In this document: in pieces, positions 18,636 through 27,595 of the stretch
Position numbering within the stretch: position 1 is the first letter of the stretch
Layout of the letters: every line of letters starts with the position of its first letter
Assembly (NCBI RefSeq): GCF_019391655.1
Contig: NZ_JAHXPQ010000004.1
Coordinates: forward strand, 62,001-126,000
Reading direction: 5' to 3'
DNA: 64,000 bases
Source of the DNA: Mucilaginibacter rivuli
Lineage (GTDB): Bacteria > Bacteroidota > Bacteroidia > Sphingobacteriales > Sphingobacteriaceae
The notes under the pieces: model-generated
Seen by the model: only the letters and a program-made list of their open reading frames with translations
Databases searched by the model: none
What the model was told of the DNA's origin: nothing
Made by a program: the position numbers and the translations under genes

Positions 18636-19385
18636 ATGAAGATATCCGTAGTAACGGTAGTTTATAATAACGCGGCAACAATTAAAGATGCAATAACATC
18701 GGTTTTGGCGCAAGACTATGCCAATGTCGAATACATTGTTATTGACGGAGGATCGACCGACGGAACGATAGACATTATTAAAAGTTTTGGTGATAAGATT
18801 AACATCTTTGTTTCCGAAAAAGATAAAGGATTATATGATGCCATGAACAAGGGCATTAAACTCGCCACCGGCGATGTGGTGGGTACGTTAAACTCCGACG
18901 ATTTTTTTTACGATAGCCGGGTATTAACCAATATTGCAAAAGCATTCGTTAATGAAAGTATTGATGCCGTTATTGGCGATATCGTTTTTATAAAAGATGG
19001 GGATGAAAATAAAGTACTTAGGAAATACTCATCGGCCAAATGGCAGCCGAGCCGTTTTGCATGGGGATATATGCCTGCCCACCCTTCATTCTTTGCAAAA
19101 AAATATTTATTTACAAGCTTTGGGTATTATAAAACAGATTATCGCATCGCATCTGATTATGAGTTGCTTATCCGGTTTCTGTTCATGAATAAAATCAACT
19201 GGAAATATATTCCGCTTATCACCACTAAAATGCGCCCGGGTGGTGCCAGCACACAAGGCATTAAAAGCATTCTGATTTTAAATAAGGAGATTGCACGTGC
19301 TTGTCGCGATAATGGCATATACAGTAATTACCTGATGATCTATTCAAAATACATTTTCAAACCCTTCGAGTTTATTTTTAAATGA
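18636..19385 (+). CDS. Glycosyltransferase family 2 (WcaE-like)
   Basis: The 249-residue protein has the GT2 signature SVVTVVYNNAATIKDAI at the start, IVIDGGSTDGTIDII near 34-48 and LNSDDFFYD near 88, which includes the DxD metal site. Length and motif spacing match the small soluble WcaE/PGL-type GT2 enzymes. The C-terminal TTKMRPGGAST is also typical. It overlaps the next gene by 4 bases (ATGA). Confidence 0.9.
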   Translation: MKISVVTVVYNNAATIKDAITSVLAQDYANVEYIVIDGGSTDGTIDIIKSFGDKINIFVSEKDKGLYDAMNKGIKLATGDVVGTLNSDDFFYDSRVLTNIAKAFVNESIDAVIGDIVFIKDGDENKVLRKYSSAKWQPSRFAWGYMPAHPSFFAKKYLFTSFGYYKTDYRIASDYELLIRFLFMNKINWKYIPLITTKMRPGGASTQGIKSILILNKEIARACRDNGIYSNYLMIYSKYIFKPFEFIFK

Positions 19386-20326
19386 TCAGCGTATTAATAA
19401 CAGGTAGTTCGGGCTTTGTAGGTGCAAACCTGATCGATCATTTACATGATAAGGGGATTGCTGTTTCGGTACTTAACCGCAAGCATCATACGGATAAAAA
19501 AATAAAACAAAGTTTTACCTGGGATAATTTTACTGTTAAAGAACTGGACGGTATTAATGCCATCATCCACCTTGCCGGTAAAGCTCACGATGTAAAAAAT
19601 GCATCTAACCCAGATGAATACTTTGCAGTGAACACCGGGCTTACCCAAAAGATATTTGATGCTTTTGCAAAGAGTAATGTACATGATTTTATCTATTTCA
19701 GCAGTGTAAAGGCTGTGGCCGATACAGTTGACGATGTACTTTATGAAGATGCTCCGTACCTGGCAAAAACGCCATACGGCCAATCAAAAGAGCAAGCCGA
19801 AAAATACCTGTTAGCCCAAACCATTGACGCAAGCAAGCGGTTATTCATCCTTCGCCCTTGTATGATACACGGGCCGGGTAATAAAGGTAATTTAAACCTG
19901 CTCTATAAAGTAGTTTTAAAAGGCATTCCATATCCCTTAGCTGCTTTTCAAAACAAGCGTTCGTTTTTATCAGTTGATAATTTAACTTATGCTATTGAAA
20001 AGATAATTACCGGTAGTACCATAGCAAGCGGAATATATAACCTTGCCGACGATGAAGCCTTATCAACCAATAGCGTTATCATGCTAATAGCTAACGTTGT
20101 TGGCAGCAAACCAAAACTATGGAAGATCAACTCCTCGCTTATTACAGCAGTGGCAAAAATTGGCGATGTATTGCATTTACCATTAAATGCTGAACGTTTA
20201 AAAAAATTAACAGAGAGTTATGTGGTTTCAAACGCTAAGATCAAAAAGGCATTCAATATTTCCGGCTTCCCTGTTTCATCAACCGAAGGATTAAAAAAAA
20301 CAATTCGTAGTTTTCAGTCCCAATAA
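19382..20326 (+). CDS. NAD-dependent epimerase/dehydratase (WbpV-like)
   Basis: The 314-residue SDR protein begins VLITGSSGFVGANLIDHL, the Rossmann GxxGxxG motif, and has the catalytic YGQSK near 136 preceded by YFSSVKAV. It matches short UDP-sugar 4-epimerases/4-ketoreductases. Its position between GT genes and a WecA/WbpL-type initiating transferase, with a WbpM-type dehydratase next, mirrors the wbpV-wbpL-wbpM set of Pseudomonas O-antigen loci, in which this enzyme reduces the 4-keto sugar to UDP-FucNAc or UDP-QuiNAc. That substrate is inferred from context. Confidence 0.85.
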   Translation: MISVLITGSSGFVGANLIDHLHDKGIAVSVLNRKHHTDKKIKQSFTWDNFTVKELDGINAIIHLAGKAHDVKNASNPDEYFAVNTGLTQKIFDAFAKSNVHDFIYFSSVKAVADTVDDVLYEDAPYLAKTPYGQSKEQAEKYLLAQTIDASKRLFILRPCMIHGPGNKGNLNLLYKVVLKGIPYPLAAFQNKRSFLSVDNLTYAIEKIITGSTIASGIYNLADDEALSTNSVIMLIANVVGSKPKLWKINSSLITAVAKIGDVLHLPLNAERLKKLTESYVVSNAKIKKAFNISGFPVSSTEGLKKTIRSFQSQ

Positions 20327-20330
20327 TTTC

Positions 20331-21272
20331 ATGCTTTATATCATTCTTATCCCGGTATTTTTTGCGGTAATGCTTCTCTATTTCAAAATAGCGGATCGTT
20401 ATAATATCATTGATAAACCTAATGAACGCAGTTCGCACAGTGCTATCACGATCAGGGGTGGCGGGGTGATATTCTTGTTTGCCGCGCTGTTATCGGTAAT
20501 ATTGCATGCCGAATACTGGCTGCCTGTACTTGGCGCATTCATTATTGGTAGCATAAGTTTTTTAGATGATGCACATACATTATCGGGCAAAATAAGGATA
20601 CTCTTTCACCTGGCTGCCGTAACCCTATTGTTTTTATTTCTTAAAATATTCTCCTTTTGGCCTTTCTACTATTGCGTAATGCTATATATTTTGGTTATTG
20701 GTATTATTAACGCCTACAACTTTATGGACGGCATTAATGGAATAACCGGAACATATAGCCTGGTTATATTTTTAGGTCTGCAATACATAAACCTTTACCA
20801 ACAGCAATTTATTAATCCCGATCTGATATGGCTGCCCATAGTTGCAACAGTAGTATTCCTGTTCTTCAATTTCAGGAAAAGGGCTAAATGTTTTGCAGGC
20901 GATGTAGGTAGTGTAAGTATCGCATTCTGGATCGCATTCTTATTGTTAAGCATTTTTATAACAACACACAAGTGGAGTTATATCCTGTTTTTGGCAGTAT
21001 ATGGCGTCGATTCTATCTTTACCATTATCCATCGTATTATACTGAAACAAAATATATTTAAAGCTCACAGATTGCATTTTTACCAACTGCTGGCCAACGA
21101 ACACAAGATCCCGCACCTGGTGGTCTCAGCAATGTATGCTATTATCCAATTAGCCATTATAGCTGTGGTTATCTATTTTGATCAACTTCCATTCTTTACA
21201 CTATTCATCATAACAATTTTGCCCCTTGCCGTAGCTTATCTTTGGTTAAAGCCCCGATTAATGAAGAAATGA
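20331..21272 (+). CDS. WecA/WbpL-type undecaprenyl-phosphate sugar-1-phosphate transferase
   Basis: The 313-residue protein has about ten membrane helices and all the cytoplasmic motifs of the MraY/WecA family: KPNERSSHSAITIRGGG at the first loop, SFLDDAHTLSGKIR, NFMDGINGITG, FAGDVGSVSIAFW, and AHRLHFYQLL near the C-terminus (the HxH-type motif). It should start repeat-unit synthesis by transferring a HexNAc-1-phosphate to undecaprenyl phosphate. It lies 4 bases after the WbpV-like gene; a 222-base gap follows. Confidence 0.92.
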   Translation: MLYIILIPVFFAVMLLYFKIADRYNIIDKPNERSSHSAITIRGGGVIFLFAALLSVILHAEYWLPVLGAFIIGSISFLDDAHTLSGKIRILFHLAAVTLLFLFLKIFSFWPFYYCVMLYILVIGIINAYNFMDGINGITGTYSLVIFLGLQYINLYQQQFINPDLIWLPIVATVVFLFFNFRKRAKCFAGDVGSVSIAFWIAFLLLSIFITTHKWSYILFLAVYGVDSIFTIIHRIILKQNIFKAHRLHFYQLLANEHKIPHLVVSAMYAIIQLAIIAVVIYFDQLPFFTLFIITILPLAVAYLWLKPRLMKK

Positions 21273-21430
21273 CACCTAATTACACTCAGAAAATCATCCA
21301 GACTTCACGCATTTGTATTGAAATTGTTACTTTATTTAAAATCCAATAAAACAAAAAATCCCTGTTTTACTTTTAATTAAAGTAACCGGGCAACTAATAC
21401 TGCTAAAATATCGTAAGTATAGTTGATAGG

Positions 21431-21465
21431 TTTGCAAAAAAATAGTCGTAATTTTATTAACTTTA
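21431..21465 (+). promoter_or_regulatory. Possible Bacteroidota promoter upstream of the WbpM-like gene
   Basis: A TTTG at 21431-21434 and a TAACTTTA at 21458-21465 resemble the -33 TTTG and -7 TAnnTTTG boxes of Bacteroidota. The last G is replaced by A and the spacing is a little wide, so support is weak. The 222-base gap between 21273 and 21494 is the largest within the polysaccharide locus and otherwise shows nothing clear. Confidence 0.3.
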
Positions 21466-21494
21466 CCACTCCTGACTAATCAATATTAAATAGG

Positions 21495-23429
21495 ATGAAA
21501 AGCTTTTTACTGTTAGGTAAATCTGTACCGAGATGGATCATACTACTTTTAGACATGCTAATTGTAATATGGTCGTTCGTTTCGTCATATTTTACGGTAC
21601 AGCATTTTGAGTTTAGCAGTATTTTAAGGGGTCACTTCTTTGTATATAATGCGGTTTATTGTATCCCTGCAATAGCGGTAATGTATTTTATGCGCATACA
21701 TACCGGCTTAATGCGGTATTCAAACACACACGATGTACTGCGTATTTTCAGCTCTATATTTTTAAGTAGCCTTATTTGTTTATTCCTGGTAAAGGTTTGG
21801 GTTATACCTGCCTTGGGTGTTCACTCTGTAAACATCTATATGGTATTATTAGTTAACTTTTCAATATCAAGTACCTTACTTATTATGACACGCACCGCCG
21901 TGCGGAGCACGTTCTTTTACCTAAAGAACTATTCTAATACCAAAAAAACTATAGTAGTTATATATGGATCAGACAGTAAAGCTGTATTGATTAAGCAAGC
22001 CCTGGAAAATAGCCAGGCTGATTACCAGATAGTAGGATTTGTTGACGGAGATGTAAGCAAGGTTGACAAAGAGATAGAGCAGGTAAGGGTATACCCTATA
22101 AGCAAGCTAAGTGAGCTTAAAGAAAGGCGTAATATTGATAAACTGATCATCACGAACGATAACCTGGAGGATGATTGGAAAAAGGAAGCCTTGGATGAAT
22201 GCCTGGCGCTTAATATACAGGTACTTACTGTTCCGCCGGCCGAGCAATGGATTTATGGTAAACTCAACATGCAACAGGTTAAAGATCTTAAAATTGAAGA
22301 CCTGCTGCAAAGGAAACCTATAAAAATTGATACGACTACAATTTCTGAAGATATTAAAGGCAAACGGGTATTAGTTACAGGTGCAGCAGGCTCTATCGGT
22401 TCAGAAATAGTAAGACAGGTAATGAGTTATGAACCTGCTATGGTTATTTTGTGCGATCAGGCTGAGTCGCCTTTACATGATATGCAATTAGAGGTACAAG
22501 AAACTTATAGCCATGTTCCGAGTATAATATACATTGCCGATATAAGGAATTATCAGCGCATGAAAAGCCTGTTCTTAAACTATAAGCCAGAAATGGTTTT
22601 CCACGCGGCGGCCTATAAGCATGTACCCATGATGGAAGATAACCCATCAGAAGCGGTATATACAAACGTTTTAGGTACTAAACATGTGGCGGATCTTTCG
22701 GTGGCGTTTGGGGCGGCAAAATTTGTAATGATATCTACCGATAAAGCAGTTAACCCTACTAATGTAATGGGTGCAACGAAGCGTATTGCGGAGATCTATA
22801 TACAATCGTTAAAAAACAAACATGCAGCTAACGGAAACGTGATAAACACCCGTTTTATTACCACCCGATTTGGCAACGTGCTGGGCTCGAACGGATCGGT
22901 AATTCCACGTTTCAGATCGCAGATACAAAAAGGCGGGCCTATTACGGTTACTCATCCCGAAATCATGCGGTATTTTATGACCATATCCGAAGCCGTTCAA
23001 TTGGTACTTGAAGCAGGTGTAATGGGGTCGGGTGGGGAGATCTATATTTTTGACATGGGCAAACCCGTTAAAATATCAGACCTGGCGATGAATATGATCA
23101 AACTGGCAGGGCTTGTACCTGATAAGGATATCAAAATAACCTATACAGGATTACGCCCGGGCGAAAAACTTTACGAAGAGTTGCTAAACCAGGAAGAGTT
23201 AACACTACCTACTCATCACGAAAAGATCAAGATAGCAAAGATTATCACCTATCCGTACGAACAGGTTGCCATAGATATTGATGAGTTGATAGCGCTGAAC
23301 AAACAAAACAATAACAATCCTTTGGTTGAGAAAATGAAAATGATTGTTCCTGAGTTTGTTAGCAAAAACTCTCAATTCGAAAAATTAGACAAAAAAGAAG
23401 ATCAGGTAATGGCTAAAACCAGCGTCTAA
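21495..23429 (+). CDS. WbpM/CapD-type UDP-HexNAc 4,6-dehydratase
   Basis: The 644-residue protein has four N-terminal membrane helices, a first Rossmann-like domain, and a C-terminal SDR domain with VLVTGAAGSIGSEIVRQ near 290 and the catalytic STDKAVNPTNVMGATKR near 413, a set diagnostic of the FlaA1/WbpM/CapD family in which Met replaces the usual catalytic Tyr of the YxxxK motif. It converts UDP-GlcNAc to a UDP-4-keto-6-deoxy sugar at the inner membrane. Together with the two genes before it, it probably provides and attaches the first sugar of the repeat unit. Confidence 0.92.
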   Translation: MKSFLLLGKSVPRWIILLLDMLIVIWSFVSSYFTVQHFEFSSILRGHFFVYNAVYCIPAIAVMYFMRIHTGLMRYSNTHDVLRIFSSIFLSSLICLFLVKVWVIPALGVHSVNIYMVLLVNFSISSTLLIMTRTAVRSTFFYLKNYSNTKKTIVVIYGSDSKAVLIKQALENSQADYQIVGFVDGDVSKVDKEIEQVRVYPISKLSELKERRNIDKLIITNDNLEDDWKKEALDECLALNIQVLTVPPAEQWIYGKLNMQQVKDLKIEDLLQRKPIKIDTTTISEDIKGKRVLVTGAAGSIGSEIVRQVMSYEPAMVILCDQAESPLHDMQLEVQETYSHVPSIIYIADIRNYQRMKSLFLNYKPEMVFHAAAYKHVPMMEDNPSEAVYTNVLGTKHVADLSVAFGAAKFVMISTDKAVNPTNVMGATKRIAEIYIQSLKNKHAANGNVINTRFITTRFGNVLGSNGSVIPRFRSQIQKGGPITVTHPEIMRYFMTISEAVQLVLEAGVMGSGGEIYIFDMGKPVKISDLAMNMIKLAGLVPDKDIKITYTGLRPGEKLYEELLNQEELTLPTHHEKIKIAKIITYPYEQVAIDIDELIALNKQNNNNPLVEKMKMIVPEFVSKNSQFEKLDKKEDQVMAKTSV

Positions 23430-23485
23430 AAAGCCTCCTTTACTCCATTGATATTCTCAACTTCACAATCAGCTACTCTTTATTA

Positions 23486-24745
23486 ATGCCACAAAAAGCT
23501 ATAGTAATTGGATCAGGCATATCAGGGCTTAGCATAGCCCGTATGCTTCAAACCCAATATGATGTTAAAATAATTGAACGGACACCTACAATAGGTGGTT
23601 TGATAAAGTGCGAACGTATTAATGGCAATCTTTTTCATCGCGTTGGCGGGCATGTTTTTAACAGCAAAAATCCGGCAGTTGTAAAGTGGTTCTGGGACCA
23701 TTTTGATAAAGAAACCGAGTTTTTAGAAGCCATCAGGAATGCGAAGATCCTATTTAATGATAAGCTGATAGGTTACCCTATCGAGAACTTTTTACATCAG
23801 TTACCACCAGACTTGGTAAAAAAGATAGTGAAGGATTTACTCAACATCATTAAAGAAGGCTACAAAGCACCTGAAACTTATTCAGATTTTAAAGCCTTTT
23901 TACTGGGCAATTTTGGAGAAACATTATATGAACTATATTTTGGCCCATATAACACTAAAATATGGAACACTGATATCAGCAAGGTACCATTAGAGTGGCT
24001 GGAAGGCAAATTACCCATGCCCAAAATTGACGATGTGATCATCAGCAATATTGTAAAACAGGAAGAAAGCGAAATGGTACACTCCCGCTTTTACTACCCG
24101 GTAAGGGATGGTTCGCAGTTTATTATTAACAGGCTTGCCCAAGGCTTAGATATTACACCATCATATAATGTATCATCAATTAAATCCGATGATGGTAGGA
24201 TTATCGTAAATGGTGAGTTGGATGGTGACTTATTGGTCTATTGTGGCGATATCCGGTTGCTGTCATCAATAATAGATACATCCGATAAAAAATTAAACGA
24301 TGCTTTGGCAGAAGTGACCGGTTTATTATCTAACGGCACATCGAATGTGCTATGTGAAACTGATGACAATGATATTTCATGGCTCTATTTGCCTGAAGAT
24401 AAATTTAAGGCACACAGGATCATATATACAGGTAACTTTAGCCCAACAAACAACGAGGGCACAAATAGAAAAACCTGTGTGGTAGAGTTTTCGGGCAAGC
24501 ATAATGAAGCTGACATGGTTAAAGAGCTGGAATTATTGCCTGGCAACCTTAAACCACTGGCATTTAATTATGAGCCCAATTCGTACATTATACAACAAAA
24601 GCAAACACGCGAAAAAATAGAACGCGTAAAACAACTGCTTGCTACAAGAAACATCTACCTTTTAGGCAGATTTGCAGAGTGGGAATACTATAACATGGAT
24701 AAGTGTATTGAGAGTGCCATGCAACTGCATAGTATATTAATTTAA
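23486..24745 (+). CDS. UDP-galactopyranose-mutase-like FAD protein
   Basis: The 419-residue protein starts KAIVIGSGISGLSIARML, an FAD-binding GxGxxG dinucleotide fold, followed by GGLIKCERINGNLFHRVGGHVF, which resembles the HxxGgHxF stretch of UDP-galactopyranose mutases and related amine-oxidase-fold enzymes. FGPYNTKIW and SRFYYPVRDG fit that family too. It may isomerise a UDP-sugar between pyranose and furanose forms. It is longer than classic Glf (about 370-390), so a different FAD reaction on a sugar cannot be excluded. It sits between WbpM-like and gmd genes. Confidence 0.68.
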   Translation: MPQKAIVIGSGISGLSIARMLQTQYDVKIIERTPTIGGLIKCERINGNLFHRVGGHVFNSKNPAVVKWFWDHFDKETEFLEAIRNAKILFNDKLIGYPIENFLHQLPPDLVKKIVKDLLNIIKEGYKAPETYSDFKAFLLGNFGETLYELYFGPYNTKIWNTDISKVPLEWLEGKLPMPKIDDVIISNIVKQEESEMVHSRFYYPVRDGSQFIINRLAQGLDITPSYNVSSIKSDDGRIIVNGELDGDLLVYCGDIRLLSSIIDTSDKKLNDALAEVTGLLSNGTSNVLCETDDNDISWLYLPEDKFKAHRIIYTGNFSPTNNEGTNRKTCVVEFSGKHNEADMVKELELLPGNLKPLAFNYEPNSYIIQQKQTREKIERVKQLLATRNIYLLGRFAEWEYYNMDKCIESAMQLHSILI

Positions 24746-24776
24746 AAACACCTAAGTACCAATTATACTTGGCATT

Positions 24777-24804
24777 TTTGTGTTATTTTGCGAGATTAGT
24801 TTTG
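24777..24804 (+). promoter_or_regulatory. Possible Bacteroidota promoter of gmd
   Basis: TAGTTTTG at 24797-24804 matches the -7 consensus TAnnTTTG exactly, 32 bases before the gmd ATG. A TTTG at 24777-24780 could be the -33 box, though the spacing of 16 is shorter than usual. It would let gmd be transcribed independently of the long locus upstream. Confidence 0.4.
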
Positions 24805-24836
24805 ATTTTAAAGTCGGTATATATTAAAAAACAGGA

Positions 24837-25949
24837 ATGAAAAAAGCGTTAATTACCGGGGTGACCGGACAAGATGGAGCTTACTTAGCAGAGTTGCTAT
24901 TAAAAAAGGGCTACGAAGTACATGGTATTAAAAGAAGAAGCTCTTTATTTAATACAGACCGGATAGATCATTTGTATCAGGATCCTCATGATGAGCATGT
25001 AAACTTCACACTTCATTATGGCGACCTTTCTGATTCTACAAACCTGATCAGGATCATACAACAAGTTCAACCCGACGAAATCTATAACCTGGGCGCTATG
25101 TCGCACGTTAAGGTTAGCTTTGACACTCCTGAATATACCGCGAATGCAGATGGTATTGGTACTTTACGTTTACTGGAAGCAATCCGCATTTTAGGATTAG
25201 AGAAAAAAACCAAAATATACCAGGCATCAACTTCTGAGCTTTATGGTTTGGTACAAGCAGTTCCGCAATCAGAAACTACACCGTTCTATCCGCGTTCGCC
25301 TTATGCTGTAGCTAAAATGTATGCTTACTGGATCACGGTAAATTACCGTGAGGCTTATGGTATATTTGCTTGTAACGGTATTTTATTTAATCATGAAAGC
25401 CCTTTACGCGGCGAAACCTTTGTAACCCGCAAAATCACACGTGCTGTTGCTAAAATTGCCCTTGGCTTGCAAGATGAACTGTTTTTAGGTAACCTTGATG
25501 CACAACGCGATTGGGGCCACGCCAAAGATTATGTTGAAGCCATGTACCTGATACTACAGCAGGATACCCCTGAAGACTTTGTAATTGCTACAGGTGTTAC
25601 TACCCGCGTACGCGAATTTGTACGTATGGCCTTTAAAGAAGTAGGTATCGAAGTTGAGTTTAAAGGTGAGGGCGCTGATGAAAAAGGATATGTAGTATCT
25701 TGCTCAAACGAAAAATATCAATTGCCTGCCGGTAAATTGGTAGTAGCTGTTGATTCTAAATATTTCCGCCCTACTGAGGTTGATCTGTTAATTGGCGATC
25801 CAACCAAATCAAAAACTAAATTAGGCTGGACACCTAAATACGATCTGGCGATGCTGGTACACGAAATGGTTGAAGCTGACGTTGATCACTTCACCAAAGA
25901 AACCCTGTTGAAAAAACACGGGTACACTATTAAAAATCAATTTGAATAG
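24837..25949 (+). CDS. gmd: GDP-mannose 4,6-dehydratase
   Basis: The 370-residue SDR enzyme starts [19 protein letters not shown], has [16 protein letters not shown], the catalytic STSELYG with YAVAK near 156, and [18 protein letters not shown], all standard for GMD. It converts GDP-D-mannose to GDP-4-keto-6-deoxy-D-mannose, the precursor of GDP-L-fucose and other 6-deoxyhexoses. The GT11 fucosyltransferase at 4541 would use the final product. The next enzyme (GDP-fucose synthase, fcl) is not in the window. It is the last gene of the locus and ends at a strong terminator. Confidence 0.96.
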   Translation: MKKALITGVTGQDGAYLAELLLKKGYEVHGIKRRSSLFNTDRIDHLYQDPHDEHVNFTLHYGDLSDSTNLIRIIQQVQPDEIYNLGAMSHVKVSFDTPEYTANADGIGTLRLLEAIRILGLEKKTKIYQASTSELYGLVQAVPQSETTPFYPRSPYAVAKMYAYWITVNYREAYGIFACNGILFNHESPLRGETFVTRKITRAVAKIALGLQDELFLGNLDAQRDWGHAKDYVEAMYLILQQDTPEDFVIATGVTTRVREFVRMAFKEVGIEVEFKGEGADEKGYVVSCSNEKYQLPAGKLVVAVDSKYFRPTEVDLLIGDPTKSKTKLGWTPKYDLAMLVHEMVEADVDHFTKETLLKKHGYTIKNQFE

Positions 25950-25977
25950 TAGTATTCTATCATTTAGCATAAAACAG

Positions 25978-26000
25978 AAAACCCGCCAAAAGCGGGTTTT
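25978..26000 (+). terminator. Rho-independent terminator after gmd
   Basis: AAAACCCGC, loop CAAAA, GCGGGTTTT forms a perfect 9-bp hairpin followed by more T residues. It lies 29 bases after the gmd stop and also ends transcription from apaG on the other strand poorly, since that strand has A-rich sequence next to it as well; it may work in both directions. Confidence 0.85.
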
Positions 26001-26042
26001 TTTATTTTGAGGTAATAACCTATAAGCTAAATAAACCAGTAA

Positions 26043-26429
26043 TTAATTTAACTTGTAAGGTGCTATCAAGTAAAACTCAGGTATTTTAACGTTAAACAAG
26101 GTATCGTCTACCAGTTTCATCATTTGATACTCACCTTTCATGCTGCCGGTATCGGTTTTTAAATTACAGCCCGATACATATTCATGCGAAGCCCCGGGCT
26201 CTATTATCGGCTGTAAGCCAACAACACCTTCGCCTTCAACCTCACGCTTGGTTCCGTTCGAATCAAAGATTGTCCAATGGCGGCGCAGTAACTGTACAGC
26301 GTAGTTACCTACATTTTCAATATGTATTTTGTAGGCAAACATAAAATGATCATTAGCCGGGTTTGAGTACTCCGGCTGGTAAATTGTTTCTACCGAAACT
26401 TTAACACCTTCTGTAATTGTATTGATCAT
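26043..26429 (-). CDS. apaG: ApaG/DUF525 family protein
   Basis: The 128-residue protein is a full-length ApaG domain: VKVSVETIYQPEYSN, YKIHIENVGNYAVQLLRRHW, and the glycine-rich VEGEGVVGLQPIIEPG followed by YVSGCNLKTDTGSMKGEY, a well-conserved core. ApaG has a fibronectin-III-like fold; its biochemical role is not settled (linked to Co2+/Mg2+ phenotypes in enterobacteria). It stands alone between the gmd terminator and dusB, on the minus strand. Confidence 0.93.
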   Translation of the reverse strand: MINTITEGVKVSVETIYQPEYSNPANDHFMFAYKIHIENVGNYAVQLLRRHWTIFDSNGTKREVEGEGVVGLQPIIEPGASHEYVSGCNLKTDTGSMKGEYQMMKLVDDTLFNVKIPEFYLIAPYKLN

Positions 26430-26559
26430 ATAACGTAACTTTCAATTCAAACTTAAACAAAAATTTCTCTTAAAGAAATTTACAGCATCATATAAACATC
26501 ATAATGTTTAACAATATAGTAAACGTATTTGTGTAATGATAAATTATAACAGGCAATAA

Positions 26560-27552
26560 TTAAGCCAGTTCTAACGAAAAATTGCTTTCGATAGACTGCA
26601 GAATATCGTATATCTCCTGGATATTATCAGATGATACCAGCTTCATACGGGTTTCTTTAAAGTTCTCGATGCCTTTAAAATAGTTGGAGTAATGGCGGCG
26701 CATTTCAAAAATTCCGGTTTTAGGCCCTTTCCATTCAATCGATTTTTCGAGGTGGGTACGGCAAACCTCAACACGCTCGGCAATGGTAGGTTTATCCCTA
26801 TGCTGCCCGGTTTCAAAAAAATGCTTTACTTCCCTGAATATCCATGGGTAACCAATAGCTGCCCGGCCTATCATCATCCCATCTACACCATACTCTAAAC
26901 GCCAGTTGGCAGCCTTTTCGGGCGAGTCAATATCACCGTTCCCAAATATCGGTATTTGTATCCTCGGGTTCTTTTTAATTTCGCTAATCAGCGTCCAGTC
27001 TGCAACGCCTTTATACATTTGCGCGCGGGTACGGCCGTGTATAGTGAGGGCTTTTATCCCCACATCCTGCAGGCGTTCGGCAACTTCATACACATTTTTG
27101 GTGTTGTCATCCCAACCTAAACGCGTTTTAACGGTTACCGGCAAATGGGTCGATTCAACCACGGCCTTTGTCATGGCAACCATCTTATCAATATCCTGCA
27201 AAAGGCTGGCACCGGCACCACGGCAGGCTACATTTTTTACAGGGCAACCGTAATTAATATCAACCAGGTCGGGGTTGGCTTGTGTAGATATTTCTGTAGC
27301 ACCACGCATCGAGTTAATATCGCTACCAAATATCTGGATGCCTATCGGGCGCTCATATTCAAAAATATCAAGCTTTTTAATGCTCTTGGCGGCATCCCGT
27401 ATCAATCCTTCCGATGAGATGAACTCGGTATACATCATGTCGGCCCCGTTTTGTTTGCACACATAACGGAAAGGCGGATCGCTCACATCCTCCATCGGCG
27501 CAAGCAATAAGGGGAAATTCCCTAAATCAATATTTCCTATTTTGACAGACAT
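26560..27552 (-). CDS. dusB: tRNA-dihydrouridine synthase (DusB-like)
   Basis: The enzyme is an FMN TIM barrel that reduces uridine to dihydrouridine in tRNA D-loops. Visible motifs are PLLLAPMEDVSDPPFR, the catalytic-Cys loop INYGCPVKNVACRGAG, VKTRLGWDD, TIHGRTRAQMYKG and NGDID, in the DusB order, plus the C-terminal RRHYSNYFKG. The Met at 27552 (SVKIGNIDLG) is chosen because the alternative extension to 27573 reaches into the promoter space shared with the divergent CPBP gene. Only 43 bases separate the two divergent starts. Confidence 0.93.
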   Translation of the reverse strand: MSVKIGNIDLGNFPLLLAPMEDVSDPPFRYVCKQNGADMMYTEFISSEGLIRDAAKSIKKLDIFEYERPIGIQIFGSDINSMRGATEISTQANPDLVDINYGCPVKNVACRGAGASLLQDIDKMVAMTKAVVESTHLPVTVKTRLGWDDNTKNVYEVAERLQDVGIKALTIHGRTRAQMYKGVADWTLISEIKKNPRIQIPIFGNGDIDSPEKAANWRLEYGVDGMMIGRAAIGYPWIFREVKHFFETGQHRDKPTIAERVEVCRTHLEKSIEWKGPKTGIFEMRRHYSNYFKGIENFKETRMKLVSSDNIQEIYDILQSIESNFSLELA

Positions 27553-27595
27553 CAGTATCTTTAACCGCTGCAAAAATACAAAATTATTAACTAAA

